Assembly (NCBI RefSeq): GCF_001676155.1
Contig: NZ_LZEW01000001.1
Coordinates: forward strand, 434,001 to 498,000
Length of the DNA stretch: 64,000 nucleotides
DNA from: Morganella psychrotolerans
GTDB taxonomy: Bacteria; Pseudomonadota; Gammaproteobacteria; Enterobacterales; Enterobacteriaceae
Reading direction: 5' to 3'
Every line of letters starts with the position of its first letter. The stretch's first letter is position 1. Position numbers and translations under genes: made by a program. Below are positions 36,980-45,402 of this stretch, in pieces. The notes under the pieces were generated by a model. That model was not told the origin of the DNA, made no database searches, and saw nothing but the letters and a program-made list of their open reading frames with translations.

Positions 36980-37618
36980 ATGACGGAAAGCATATCAACG
37001 GACAGAAATAAAAACAGTGATGATGATTTAAAACAGATCATCACCCGGGTTGGTTTTTTAACGAGGATGTTGAGAGAAAGCATGCGTGAACTGGGATTAG
37101 AAAAGGGCGTGCAACAAGCGGTCGCGACAATTCCGGACGGAAAAGACCGATTGCGTTATATCGCTCAGATGACAGCACAGGCCGCCGAAAGAACACTCAA
37201 CGGGATAGACACCATCAAGCCGTTACAGGTAAAGATGCATGATGAGGCGCTGGATTTGCAGGAACGCTGGCAATCGTCCCCGTCACCGGAGAGTGACCCG
37301 TTATTGCAGGAATCAACCATGGCCTTTATCCGCCGGGTGATTGACGGCAGTGCGGTGACCAAAAGTGAGCTGATGGAAATCATGATGGCGCAGGACTTTC
37401 AGGATCTGACCGGCCAGGTTGTGAAAAAAATGATGGAAGTCGTGGAAGAAACAGAGAAACAGCTGTTATTCCTGCTGATGGAAAATACACCGGCGGATAT
37501 CCGCGCAAAACACCCGGTCGACAGCCTCAAGAACGGACCGCAGATTGATCCGAAAGGCTCCAATGTGGTGGCATCACAGTCACAGGTTGATGACCTGCTG
37601 GATGAACTCGGATTTTAG
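36980..37618 (+). CDS. cheZ: CheZ CheY-phosphate phosphatase
   Basis: A 212-residue helical protein (E. coli 214). The catalytic segment 'MMAQDFQDLTGQVVKKMM' holds the active-site Gln and Asp, and the extreme C-terminus 'QVDDLLDELGF' is the CheY-binding helix. It ends the cheRBYZ operon and is followed by a bidirectional terminator. Confidence 0.96.
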   Translation: MTESISTDRNKNSDDDLKQIITRVGFLTRMLRESMRELGLEKGVQQAVATIPDGKDRLRYIAQMTAQAAERTLNGIDTIKPLQVKMHDEALDLQERWQSSPSPESDPLLQESTMAFIRRVIDGSAVTKSELMEIMMAQDFQDLTGQVVKKMMEVVEETEKQLLFLLMENTPADIRAKHPVDSLKNGPQIDPKGSNVVASQSQVDDLLDELGF

Positions 37619-37627
37619 TTGTAAAAA

Positions 37628-37651
37628 AACCGCAGTAAGGATACTGCGGTT
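37628..37651. terminator. Bidirectional terminator between cheZ and the lipoprotein gene
   Basis: AACCGCAGTA / TACTGCGGTT with an AGGA loop, preceded by an A run that forms a U tract for the minus-strand gene. Confidence 0.85.
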
Positions 37652-37680
37652 GTGAAATATCTTTCCACACGGGAAGGATA

Positions 37681-37993
37681 TTAGATACCCATTGCCTGCT
37701 TAACCTGAGCCAGTGCTTCGCTACCTGCTTTACATGCAGCATCCTGCTGATCTTTAGGCATTGCAGCGATTTGCTTTTTAGCATCATCGTACTGCTTCAT
37801 CATCGGCTCTAACTGAGCTTTAGCTGCTTCGTTTTCGCTGGCTTTTTTCATTAAAGCATCAACTTCAGAGAAGTATTTGTTACAGGTTTCAGTAGCGCCC
37901 GGAACGGCTGATGCTGTTTTTTCTTCGCCGGAACATGCGGTAAGTGCCAGAGCCATCAAACCCAGAGAGCAGGCTAAGATTGTTTTTTTTCAT
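37681..37993 (-). pseudogene. Small DUF5339-like lipoprotein, frame broken at start as sequenced
   Basis: With one base removed from the T8 run at 37983-37990 the gene encodes a 103-residue lipoprotein. It has a signal peptide MKKTILACSLGLMALALTAC with lipobox LTAC, then a helical, Lys/Ala-rich mature part with two further Cys ('ETCNKYFSEVDALMKKASENE' in parts, 'DAACKAGSEALAQVKQAMG'). This resembles DUF5339 proteins of Enterobacterales, of unknown function. As sequenced the ATG reads out of frame after four codons. Codon quality is normal after the run, so the gene is probably intact in the cell. It is convergent with cheZ. Confidence 0.75.
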
Positions 37994-38320
37994 GTAGTGA
38001 GTACCTTGCTTGTGATTATCGTGGAATAAATCGTCCGGAATTATAAATAAACCAGCAATTATGCCTATCGGAATTATTCCTAATTTAATCATTTACATAA
38101 AATACGGGGTTTCGTGGGGCTGCGGGCGGGTTTGCACAGATAAAGCATTGCAATACCATGATTTGTTTCATTGTGAAGTTATTTTCTGCTGGAAAGTTCA
38201 TCAGAGCGGCTTTAATCAGGGAATTACCCCGTTAAGATCAGTCATTTTCCACCATTGAATCAGCCGTACTCTGTCATGCTATAGCCATAAGCAAAATAGC
38301 CGCAGACGGCGGAGGCGTGC
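37994..38320. other. Intergenic promoter region of flhB and the lipoprotein gene
   Basis: About 330 bp with divergent promoters expected. No gene or strong sigma-28 box was seen; a class 2 FlhDC-dependent promoter for flhBA should lie near the right end. Confidence 0.5.
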
Positions 38321-39463
38321 GTGTCTGATGAAAGTGATGTAGAAAAAACAGAAGATCCCACCCCCCATAAAAAAGAGAAAGCGAAAGAAGACGGACAGAT
38401 AGCCCGCTCAAAAGAGCTCAGTTCACTGATGATGATGCTGGCGGGGGTTAGTTTGCTGTGGTTAAGCGGCGGACATCTGGCCGGACAGTTGCGCACTATT
38501 TTTCGTCAGGGATTTATTTTTGACAGTTTTTATCTGCAAAACTCCGGGTTGATGCTCAGCTATCTGGGCAAAGTGATTACTGAAGCATTGTTTGCGCTGC
38601 TGCCGGTTGTCGGCGGGCTGGCGTTGGTGGGTATTTCGGCATCGGCACTGGTCGGCGGGCTGGCATTCAATACAAAATCCATCAAGTTTGATCTGTCAAA
38701 ACTCAGCCTGTTAAAGGGGCTTAAACGCATTTTTTCCATGAATGCGCTGGCCGAGTTATTCAAAGCCATTCTTAAATCCGCATTTATCGGCCTTGGTGCC
38801 TGGATTTTTTTATGGCAGGCCTGGCCCTCATTACTGCATTTGGCAATGGAATCACCGGGAACCGCAATGGGTAATGCGATGCAGAAAGTTATTTTTGCCG
38901 GTTATCTCATCATATTTATGCTGATCCCGATGGTGGCGTTTGATGTGTTCTGGCAGTTGCGTTCTCACCTGAAAAAGCTGCGGATGAGCCGTCAGGATAT
39001 CAAGGATGAGTTTAAGCAGCAGGAAGGCGACCCGCAGATAAAAGCAAAAATTCGCCAGCAACAGCGGGCGATGGCGCATAACCGCATGATGGCAGATGTG
39101 CCCGGGGCTGATGTCATCGTGACTAACCCGACACATTATGCGGTTGCACTCAAGTATGACGATAAAAAAATGAGCGCCCCCAAAGTGCTGGCAAAAGGTG
39201 CCGGTGTGCTGGCACTGCGGATAAAAGAAATAGGTGCGGAAAACCGCATTTTACTGCTGGAAGCACCGCCGCTGGCGCGTGCCTTGTACCGCCATGCTGA
39301 AGTGGGTCAGTCAATACCGGTGGCACTGTATGCCGCCGTGGCTGAAGTTCTGGCATGGGTGTTTCAGTTACGTCGCTGGCGTCGTGAAGGCGGGCTGAAA
39401 CCGAAGAAACCGAAGAATTTACCGGTGCCTCAGGCACTTGATATTGTTGGAGAAAATAACTGA
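38321..39463 (+). CDS. flhB: FlhB flagellar export gate/specificity switch
   Basis: A 380-residue membrane protein with four transmembrane segments in the first 215 residues and a cytoplasmic domain with the autocleavage motif NPTH ('VTNPTHYAVALKYDD'). Cleavage switches the export apparatus from hook to filament substrates. The GTG start at 38321 has GGAGG upstream; the N-terminus 'SDESDVEKTEDPTPHKKEKAKEDGQ' (in parts) matches the family. flhA begins one base after the stop. Confidence 0.95.
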   Translation: MSDESDVEKTEDPTPHKKEKAKEDGQIARSKELSSLMMMLAGVSLLWLSGGHLAGQLRTIFRQGFIFDSFYLQNSGLMLSYLGKVITEALFALLPVVGGLALVGISASALVGGLAFNTKSIKFDLSKLSLLKGLKRIFSMNALAELFKAILKSAFIGLGAWIFLWQAWPSLLHLAMESPGTAMGNAMQKVIFAGYLIIFMLIPMVAFDVFWQLRSHLKKLRMSRQDIKDEFKQQEGDPQIKAKIRQQQRAMAHNRMMADVPGADVIVTNPTHYAVALKYDDKKMSAPKVLAKGAGVLALRIKEIGAENRILLLEAPPLARALYRHAEVGQSIPVALYAAVAEVLAWVFQLRRWRREGGLKPKKPKNLPVPQALDIVGENN

Positions 39464-39464
39464 A

Positions 39465-41561
39465 ATGGCTAATCTGGCTGCACTTTTAAGATTACCGAAA
39501 AACATGCAGGGAGCACAATGGCAGTTACTTGCAGGACCTGTGCTCATTTTGATGATCCTGTCCATGATGGTTCTGCCGCTGCCGGCGTTCATTCTGGATT
39601 TGCTGTTTACGTTTAATATTGCACTTTCCATTATGGTTCTGCTGGTCGCTATGTTTACCCGGCGTACCCTGGATTTTGCGGCATTCCCTACCATTCTGCT
39701 CTTTTCGACCCTGCTTCGCCTGTCACTGAACGTGGCATCGACCCGTATCATTCTGATGGACGGACACACCGGACCGGCTGCCGCCGGACAGGTGGTGGAA
39801 GCATTTGGTCACTTTCTGGTCGGCGGTAACTTTGCCATTGGTATTGTGGTCTTTATTATCCTGGTATTAATCAACTTTATGGTTATCACCAAGGGTGCGG
39901 GGCGTATTGCGGAAGTGGGCGCACGCTTTGTTCTTGATGGTATGCCCGGTAAACAAATGGCAATTGATGCCGATTTGAACGCCGGTATTATCACGGATGA
40001 AGAAGCCAAACGCAGGCGTACTGAAGTCACTCAGGAGTCGGATTTTTACGGCTCGATGGACGGTGCCAGTAAATTTGTCCGTGGTGATGCCGTTGCCGGT
40101 ATTATGATCATGGTGATTAACGTGATCGGCGGGCTGATTGTCGGGGTTGCTCAGCATCAGATGCCGCTGGGCGATGCCGCCAGCACCTATACACTGCTGA
40201 CTATCGGTGATGGTCTGGTCGCACAGATCCCTGCACTTATCATCTCAACGGCTGCCGGTGTTATTGTAACCCGCGTGGCGACAGATGAAGATGCGGGCGA
40301 ACAGATGATTTCCCAGCTGTTCAATAATCCGCGTGTCATGTGGCTCAGCGCCGGGGTGCTCGGGCTGCTCGGGCTTATCCCGGGAATGCCGAACTTTGTT
40401 TTCCTGCTGTTCACTGCCGCACTTGCCGGTCTTGGCTGGTATCTGGTGAAAAAATCGCAGGCACCGGAGAAAGTCACAGAAACCAATGTGCAGGATAAGC
40501 ACTTCCGTGAAGCCAATAAAGTGACGGAAGCCACCTGGGACGATGTTGTCGCTGAAGATTTACTGGCAATGGAAGTTGGCTACCGGCTGATCCCGCTGGT
40601 AGATAATGACCAGCAGGGCGAGCTGCTCGGACGTATCCGCGGATTGCGCAAGAAATTTGCGCAGGAAGTCGGGTATCTGCCGCCGGTGGTGCACATCTGT
40701 GACAACCTGGAACTGACCCCGACGAGTTACCGTATTCTGATTAAAGGTGCGGAAGCAGGACGCGGGGAAGCTCAGCCGGGTCGCTGGCTGGCGATTGATC
40801 CCGGTAATGCGGCAGGCTCTCTGGAAGGGGATGCGACGCAGGAACCGGCCTTCGGATTACCGGCAGTGTGGATTGATGATGATCTGCGCGAGCAGGCGCA
40901 AATCCAGGGTTATACCGTGGTATCTGCAAGTACGGCGGTGGCGACGCACTTTAATCAGATTCTGCTGGAGTACGCGAGTGATCTGTTCGGGCGTCAGGAA
41001 GCACAAATGCTGTATGACCGCGTGAAAAAAGAGATGCCGAAACTGGCGGATGACCTTATTCCTGATACATTGTCACTGACGCTTTTCCATCGGGTCCTGC
41101 AAAATCTGCTGGCAGAAAACGTGATGATCCGCGATATGCGCACCATTATTGAAACGCTGGCGGAGCAGGTGGGTGATAATGGCGAACAGAAAGACGCGGA
41201 TATTCTGACATCTCAGGTGCGGATAGCCCTGGGCCGTGCGATCACACAGCAGTGGTTTGGCTCTGCCGGTGAGATTCAGGTTATCGGGCTGGATGCGGGT
41301 CTGGAACAGATCCTGTTACAGGCATCGAAAAACGGCGGCGGACTGGAGCCGAACCTGGCGCAGAGCATTGAGCAGCAGGCAATCGCCGCCGTATCACACC
41401 AGGAAGCAATGGGTGCACCAACAGTATTGCTGGTGAATCACTCCCTGCGTCTGATTTTATCCCGCTTCCTGCGCCGTAGTCTGCCGCAGTTGGTGGTGAT
41501 GTCAAACCTGGAACTGAATGACCGTCGTCAGATAAGAATGACGTCCATGATTGGCGGCTGA
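39465..41561 (+). CDS. flhA: FlhA flagellar export gate protein
   Basis: A 698-residue protein (E. coli 692) with about eight transmembrane segments in the N-terminal 340 residues, including the FHIPEP-region signature 'RLSLNVASTRIILMDGHTGPAAAG' in parts and 'FVLDGMPGKQMAIDADLNAG'. The C-terminal cytoplasmic domain binds chaperone-substrate complexes. It uses proton motive force for export. Its stop codon begins a run of five GCTGATAA units. flhE, which follows flhA in E. coli, is absent. Confidence 0.96.
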   Translation: MANLAALLRLPKNMQGAQWQLLAGPVLILMILSMMVLPLPAFILDLLFTFNIALSIMVLLVAMFTRRTLDFAAFPTILLFSTLLRLSLNVASTRIILMDGHTGPAAAGQVVEAFGHFLVGGNFAIGIVVFIILVLINFMVITKGAGRIAEVGARFVLDGMPGKQMAIDADLNAGIITDEEAKRRRTEVTQESDFYGSMDGASKFVRGDAVAGIMIMVINVIGGLIVGVAQHQMPLGDAASTYTLLTIGDGLVAQIPALIISTAAGVIVTRVATDEDAGEQMISQLFNNPRVMWLSAGVLGLLGLIPGMPNFVFLLFTAALAGLGWYLVKKSQAPEKVTETNVQDKHFREANKVTEATWDDVVAEDLLAMEVGYRLIPLVDNDQQGELLGRIRGLRKKFAQEVGYLPPVVHICDNLELTPTSYRILIKGAEAGRGEAQPGRWLAIDPGNAAGSLEGDATQEPAFGLPAVWIDDDLREQAQIQGYTVVSASTAVATHFNQILLEYASDLFGRQEAQMLYDRVKKEMPKLADDLIPDTLSLTLFHRVLQNLLAENVMIRDMRTIIETLAEQVGDNGEQKDADILTSQVRIALGRAITQQWFGSAGEIQVIGLDAGLEQILLQASKNGGGLEPNLAQSIEQQAIAAVSHQEAMGAPTVLLVNHSLRLILSRFLRRSLPQLVVMSNLELNDRRQIRMTSMIGG

Positions 41562-41596
41562 TAAGCTGATAAGCTGATAAGCTGATAAGCTGATAA
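41557..41596. repeat. Five tandem GCTGATAA units at the flhA stop codon
   Basis: The 8-bp unit is repeated five times without error. The first contains the flhA TGA, and each unit contributes further stop codons. Confidence 0.9.
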
Positions 41597-41642
41597 GTCA
41601 TTAAGACATTATTGCTGCACTAAATTACTGCACTAATACGAT

Positions 41643-41675
41643 ACGGGAGCCTGTGAAAACAGACTCCCGTTTTTT
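41643..41675 (+). terminator. Terminator of flhBA
   Basis: ACGGGAG-C-CTGT / ACAG-A-CTCCCGT with a GAAA loop and a run of T. Confidence 0.92.
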
Positions 41676-41839
41676 ATGTGCAGCATGTGCGTAATTCTGC
41701 CGGATGTTGTTTGGGTCCGCTGCTTTGCGTGAAACCGCAGAGATCTGCATTCAGAGGCAGGAACAGGGACAGATACAGGGATTATTCAGAAAATATAAGC
41801 GGAAACAGGGGGAAGCGGAGAAGGATGCAGGAATGAAAC

Positions 41840-41869
41840 AATTAACTGCCATACAGAAGGCAGTTAATT
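41840..41869 (-). terminator. Hairpin downstream of flgN
   Basis: AATTAACTGCC / GGCAGTTAATT perfect 11-bp stem beside the flgN stop; it has no strong U tract. Confidence 0.55.
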
Positions 41870-41870
41870 A

Positions 41871-42311
41871 TCAGACAATAATTTTCTTACCCAGTAACCG
41901 GCTGCCGGATTCCTGACCATCAGCACCATAAGTCGCCTGGTTATTATGTTTTTTCATAAAATCCAGTCGTTCCTGATTAAGCTGCATGTGCAGTTTCAGC
42001 ATCTGATGGTTACGGTAATTCATCTCTTTCAGCATGATGGTAAGATCTTTAATGCTGTTCCAGACAAGATGAATACCTTCATCGTCCTCATAGGGCGGGC
42101 ATATACCGGACTCCTGCTCAAGTTGCAGGCGATGGTTTTCATTGTGACCGATAGCAGCCACCAAAAACCGTTTTTGTTCCGTTGTTTCCTGATACGGGGA
42201 TTGCGGAACGCGCGCATAGCCGAGTAACAACTCCTCATTTTTCATCACCTGGTGCAGTGATTGTAAATGAGCGAGTTGTTGCTCAAGCAGCGGCAGAAGT
42301 TGTTCAGTCAT
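41871..42311 (-). CDS. flgN: FlgN export chaperone for FlgK and FlgL
   Basis: A 146-residue mostly helical protein matching FlgN by position (after flgM) and by 'LLPLLEQQLAHLQSLHQVMKNEE' (in parts) at the N-terminus and 'LGKK' tail. It chaperones the hook-filament junction proteins FlgK and FlgL to the export gate. Its ATG overlaps the last codons of flgM by 8 bp, so translation is coupled. Confidence 0.9.
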   Translation of the reverse strand: MTEQLLPLLEQQLAHLQSLHQVMKNEELLLGYARVPQSPYQETTEQKRFLVAAIGHNENHRLQLEQESGICPPYEDDEGIHLVWNSIKDLTIMLKEMNYRNHQMLKLHMQLNQERLDFMKKHNNQATYGADGQESGSRLLGKKIIV

Positions 42312-42625
42312 CTTTATCAGCACTGTTTATTGATAGCATGCATTCATGTGCATCACGCAGAATACCATCAGCTATTTTACCGGCGTCCATACGCAGCGTA
42401 CCGTCTTTCAGGGCTTGCTTGATTTCAGCAACTTTTACCGTATTGATATCATTTTTATTCGGTGCCAGCAGTTGTTTCTGAATTTCACTTGGTGAAAATG
42501 CACTCTCGCGGACTGTTTCAGCGGTCTGAATTTTTTTTATCACGCGGTGCTGCGGCCATTTCTTTCGGGTCGCGGTTGGTCACTTTAGTCAGTGATGAAA
42601 TCGCGGATGTTTGCTCAATTGCCAT
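42304..42625 (-). pseudogene. flgM: flgM anti-sigma-28 factor, frame broken as sequenced
   Basis: One base removed from the T8 run at 42531-42538 gives a continuous 106-residue FlgM. The N-terminus MAIEQTSAISSLTKV.. leads into the sigma-binding C-terminal half 'VKVAEIKQALKDGTLRMDAGKIADGIL' (in parts). FlgM holds FliA inactive until it is exported through the finished hook. The ATG at 42625 has AAGGAA upstream, and a clear sigma-28 promoter lies 60 bp upstream. Taken literally, the gene would yield a 36-residue fragment, releasing FliA from control. Confidence 0.87.
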
Positions 42626-42684
42626 ATTTATTTTCCTTATTCCCGATCTGCGGTGATTGAGGGTGTCTCCCTTATACTCACTAC

Positions 42685-42711
42685 ATATCGGCAATTTTAT
42701 CTGAAACTTTA
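42685..42711 (-). promoter_or_regulatory. Sigma-28 (FliA) promoter of flgMN
   Basis: On the minus strand TAAAGTTT-N11-GCCGATAT, a near-perfect match to the consensus TAAAGTTT-N11-GCCGATAA. This gives flgMN a class 3 promoter independent of flgA. Confidence 0.93.
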
Positions 42712-42721
42712 TAACTAAATT

Positions 42722-42793
42722 TATACCCTTATTCATTCAAACAGCAGGTTCGTTGGCTACGCTCAGCCTGCATTTTGAATGACGTCGGGTATA
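42722..42793. repeat. Dispersed TATACCC repeat between flgM and flgA
   Basis: A 72-bp short form from TATACCCTTATTCATTCAAA to TTTTGAATGACGTCGGGTATA in parts. It separates the flgM promoter from the end of flgA and is in direct orientation with the copy at 43466. Confidence 0.88.
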
Positions 42794-42796
42794 TAG

Positions 42797-43453
42797 CTAA
42801 AGTGATACTTTTACACTGCCATTCTCAAGTGCTTCGCCGCTGACGACTTGTCCGTTAACCAGACGCACCCGGATTGTGGCACCCGTTGCAGCATTATTGA
42901 TGGCGCGCCCTTCGTATTTTACCGAAAAATTGTCACCGTCCGCTACAACAAATACGGTTTGTCCGGCTTTAATTGCCCAGGGCTGACGATACATTGAACT
43001 TATGTATGTCTGTCCGGCATCAATATTACGCAGGGCAACGCCTCCGCGCAGTGCCATTTTATCGGTGACTGTGCCTGCCGGTAACTTATGTAATAAGCCC
43101 CGCTTTGCACCGATATCCACAAACTGAATAGCTTCGCCGCGCATTATTTGCCGGGTGGCAACGTAATATTGTCCGGTGACATTCACGGTCAGCTGAATAA
43201 ATGTGCGTTTCTTCCCGCACAGCACCGGCAGTGAAACATTACCCGTATTACGCCCGCCTGCCGGTAACTGTAACACCGGTTTCTTACATGCAGGCCAGCG
43301 GTCGATAGGTGTTTTTACCTCTATCGACACTTTCAGCGGCTCCGGGTGTAACAGGCGGAAATACTGATTGATATCCTCCGGCAATGCAGCTTGCGCAGAG
43401 GCGGAAAATACCAGTAAACCGCTGATGAGTAATTTACGGTAACGGAGAGACAT
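42797..43453 (-). CDS. flgA: FlgA P-ring assembly chaperone
   Basis: A 218-residue periplasmic protein (E. coli 219) with signal peptide 'LLISGLLVFSASAQAA' and a C-terminal SAF/beta-clip region ('MRGEAIQFVDIGAKRGLL', 'LRGGVALRNIDAGQTY', 'VRLVNGQVVSGEALENGSVKV'). It assists FlgI polymerisation into the P ring. It is flanked on both sides by direct copies of the TATACCC repeat. Confidence 0.94.
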   Translation of the reverse strand: MSLRYRKLLISGLLVFSASAQAALPEDINQYFRLLHPEPLKVSIEVKTPIDRWPACKKPVLQLPAGGRNTGNVSLPVLCGKKRTFIQLTVNVTGQYYVATRQIMRGEAIQFVDIGAKRGLLHKLPAGTVTDKMALRGGVALRNIDAGQTYISSMYRQPWAIKAGQTVFVVADGDNFSVKYEGRAINNAATGATIRVRLVNGQVVSGEALENGSVKVSL

Positions 43454-43465
43454 ACTTTTTCCTCA

Positions 43466-43541
43466 TATACCCTTATTCCTTCAAACAGCAGGTTTGTTTA
43501 CCGGGCAAAGCCCGCCTGCATCCTGAATGACGTTGGGTATA
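43466..43541. repeat. Dispersed TATACCC repeat between flgA and flgB
   Basis: A 76-bp short form, TATACCCTTATTCCTTCAAA to CTGAATGACGTTGGGTATA, in the region where the divergent flgA and flgB promoters should lie. Confidence 0.88.
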
Positions 43542-43704
43542 GTCAATCAGCCCATTTCTGATGTCCGCAGTTTACGCACTTTCAATATCGTTGAATCCGG
43601 TAAATAGCCCGGTTATTTCACGTTTATCCTGCCATTTGAATTTTTCAGGGACGGCTACTATAGCTATCACTAAAACAGGCGTTCCACATCAATTGAGGAC
43701 AGAC

Positions 43705-44121
43705 ATGCTTGATAAGTTAAATGCTACGTTTGCGTTTCAGCAGCAGGCGCTTTCATTGCGTGAAAACCGTCAGACAGTGCTGGCATCCAATATCGCTAAC
43801 GCAGATACCCCGGGCTATCAGGCGCGGGATATTGATTTCAGCCATCAGCTGAAACAGGCAATGAACAACGGCACAGCCAAAAGCGGTGGTCTGACAATGG
43901 CGGTCACTGCGAAAGGACATATCAGCGGACAGGGTACGGCCACACCTTCTGCGGTTGATCTGAAATATCGCGTTCCGTATCAGACATCTATGGACGGTAA
44001 TACCGTCGATATGGATGTCGAGCGCAGCCAGTTTGCTGATAATACCCTGAAATATCAGGCTGACCTGACCTTTATTAACAGTCGCGTGAAAAGCATGCTG
44101 GCTGTCTTACAGCAAGGATAA
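43705..44121 (+). CDS. flgB: FlgB proximal rod protein
   Basis: A 138-residue rod protein (E. coli 138) with the family N-terminus '[19 protein letters not shown]' and '[20 protein letters not shown]', plus a helical C-terminus '[17 protein letters not shown]'. It forms the proximal rod next to FliE. GAGGAC upstream decides the start at 43705. It heads flgBCDEFGHIJ; flgA is divergent. Confidence 0.95.
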   Translation: MLDKLNATFAFQQQALSLRENRQTVLASNIANADTPGYQARDIDFSHQLKQAMNNGTAKSGGLTMAVTAKGHISGQGTATPSAVDLKYRVPYQTSMDGNTVDMDVERSQFADNTLKYQADLTFINSRVKSMLAVLQQG

Positions 44122-44126
44122 TCCGC

Positions 44127-44531
44127 ATGGGATTACTGAGTATTTTTGATATTTCCGCATCAGCATTAACGGCGCAGTCACAGCGTCTCAATGTCAGTGC
44201 GAGCAATATGGCGAATGCCGAAAGTGTGGCAGGCCCGGATGGTGAGCCGTACCGTGCGAAGCAGGTTGTGTTTCAGACCTCGCCGCAGGGGCGTTATGAC
44301 ATCGGCGGCGTAAAAGTCAGCCAGCTGATTGAAGACCCGTCAGAACCCCGGCTTGAATACAAACCCGGTCACCCGCTGGCAGATGAAAAAGGCTACGTGC
44401 GTATGCCTAATGTGGATACCGTCGGCGAAATGATCAACACCATTTCGGCTTCCCGCAGCTACCAGGCGAACCTGGAAGTGATGAATACCGCGAAAACCCT
44501 GTTGCAGAAAACATTAACACTGGGGCAGTAA
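44127..44531 (+). CDS. flgC: FlgC proximal rod protein
   Basis: A 134-residue rod protein, identical in length to E. coli FlgC. It has the rod/hook N-terminal motif '[23 protein letters not shown]' (in parts) and the C-terminal '[23 protein letters not shown]'. Located 5 bp after flgB. Confidence 0.96.
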   Translation: MGLLSIFDISASALTAQSQRLNVSASNMANAESVAGPDGEPYRAKQVVFQTSPQGRYDIGGVKVSQLIEDPSEPRLEYKPGHPLADEKGYVRMPNVDTVGEMINTISASRSYQANLEVMNTAKTLLQKTLTLGQ

Positions 44532-44542
44532 CGGAGTAAATC

Positions 44543-45373
44543 ATGGGAATTAATGCCACGAACAATGAATCAACGAATAACGATATTGACACTCAGAAAA
44601 AGCCGCAAAAAAGCCAGAGTGATGATATGCGGGATACGTTTTTGCAGATGATCGTCACGCAGATGCAGAACCAGGATCCGACCAAACCGATGGATAACAC
44701 GGATCTTACCAGCCAACTGGCGCAAATTGCATCACTTGAGAGCATGAATAAGCTCAATGACAGTGTGACCGGTATTTCCAAACAAATTAATTCGGGTCAG
44801 TCATTGCAGGCAACTCAGCTGGTCGGAAAAAGCGTGCTTATTCCCGGCAGTGATTTAGTCCTGACTCCGCTGAATACTGACGGTACACAGAAATTAGTGA
44901 AACCAACGAATCCGCTGGCGGGTACTGATGAATCTGTTCTGCCGTTTGCCGATGATAAACCGGATGACGGAAACAGCGGGAATAACGAAGGCAGTAATAC
45001 CGGCTATGAGTCTTCACCGTTCGGCTTCTTCCTCGGTAAACCAGCCGACAAAATTGATATCACTATCCGTGATAAAAACAAAGCCATTGTCCGGACTATT
45101 ACGATTGAGGGTGAAACCAAACCGGATCTTTATGACCGGACCTGGGATGGCCGCAATGATAATGGTGAGCTGGTTGCTGACCTTAAAGGTAAATATACCT
45201 TTGAAATCAAAGCCAGCATGAAGGGCGAAGAGATCGCAGAAAGCAATCTTATCCGACTGAAATACGCAAAAGTTAACGGAGTAACACCGGGGGCGGATGC
45301 ACCGTTGCTGGATGTGGGCATTGGTCACAGTGTGTTGTTATCTGAAATATTTAAAGTGTATCCGGCTAATTAA
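44543..45373 (+). CDS. flgD: FlgD hook cap scaffold protein
   Basis: A 276-residue FlgD, longer than E. coli (231). The N-terminal export and assembly part contains 'FLQMIVTQMQNQDPTKPMDN' and 'TSQLAQIASLESMNKLN'; the C-terminal Ig-like/tudor domain has 'TWDGRNDNGELVADLKGKYTF' in parts. Between them residues about 125-157 are acidic, Gly/Asn-rich and low-complexity, accounting for much of the extra length. FlgD caps the growing hook and is lost at completion. Confidence 0.93.
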   Translation: MGINATNNESTNNDIDTQKKPQKSQSDDMRDTFLQMIVTQMQNQDPTKPMDNTDLTSQLAQIASLESMNKLNDSVTGISKQINSGQSLQATQLVGKSVLIPGSDLVLTPLNTDGTQKLVKPTNPLAGTDESVLPFADDKPDDGNSGNNEGSNTGYESSPFGFFLGKPADKIDITIRDKNKAIVRTITIEGETKPDLYDRTWDGRNDNGELVADLKGKYTFEIKASMKGEEIAESNLIRLKYAKVNGVTPGADAPLLDVGIGHSVLLSEIFKVYPAN

Positions 45374-45402
45374 TAAGTAAACCCAATTGTCATGGAGGTG
45401 AC

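Noticed and set aside
41704..41916. 70-codon plus-strand frame overlapping the flgN end
   Set aside because: Overlaps a real gene and its hairpin and has no recognisable domain.
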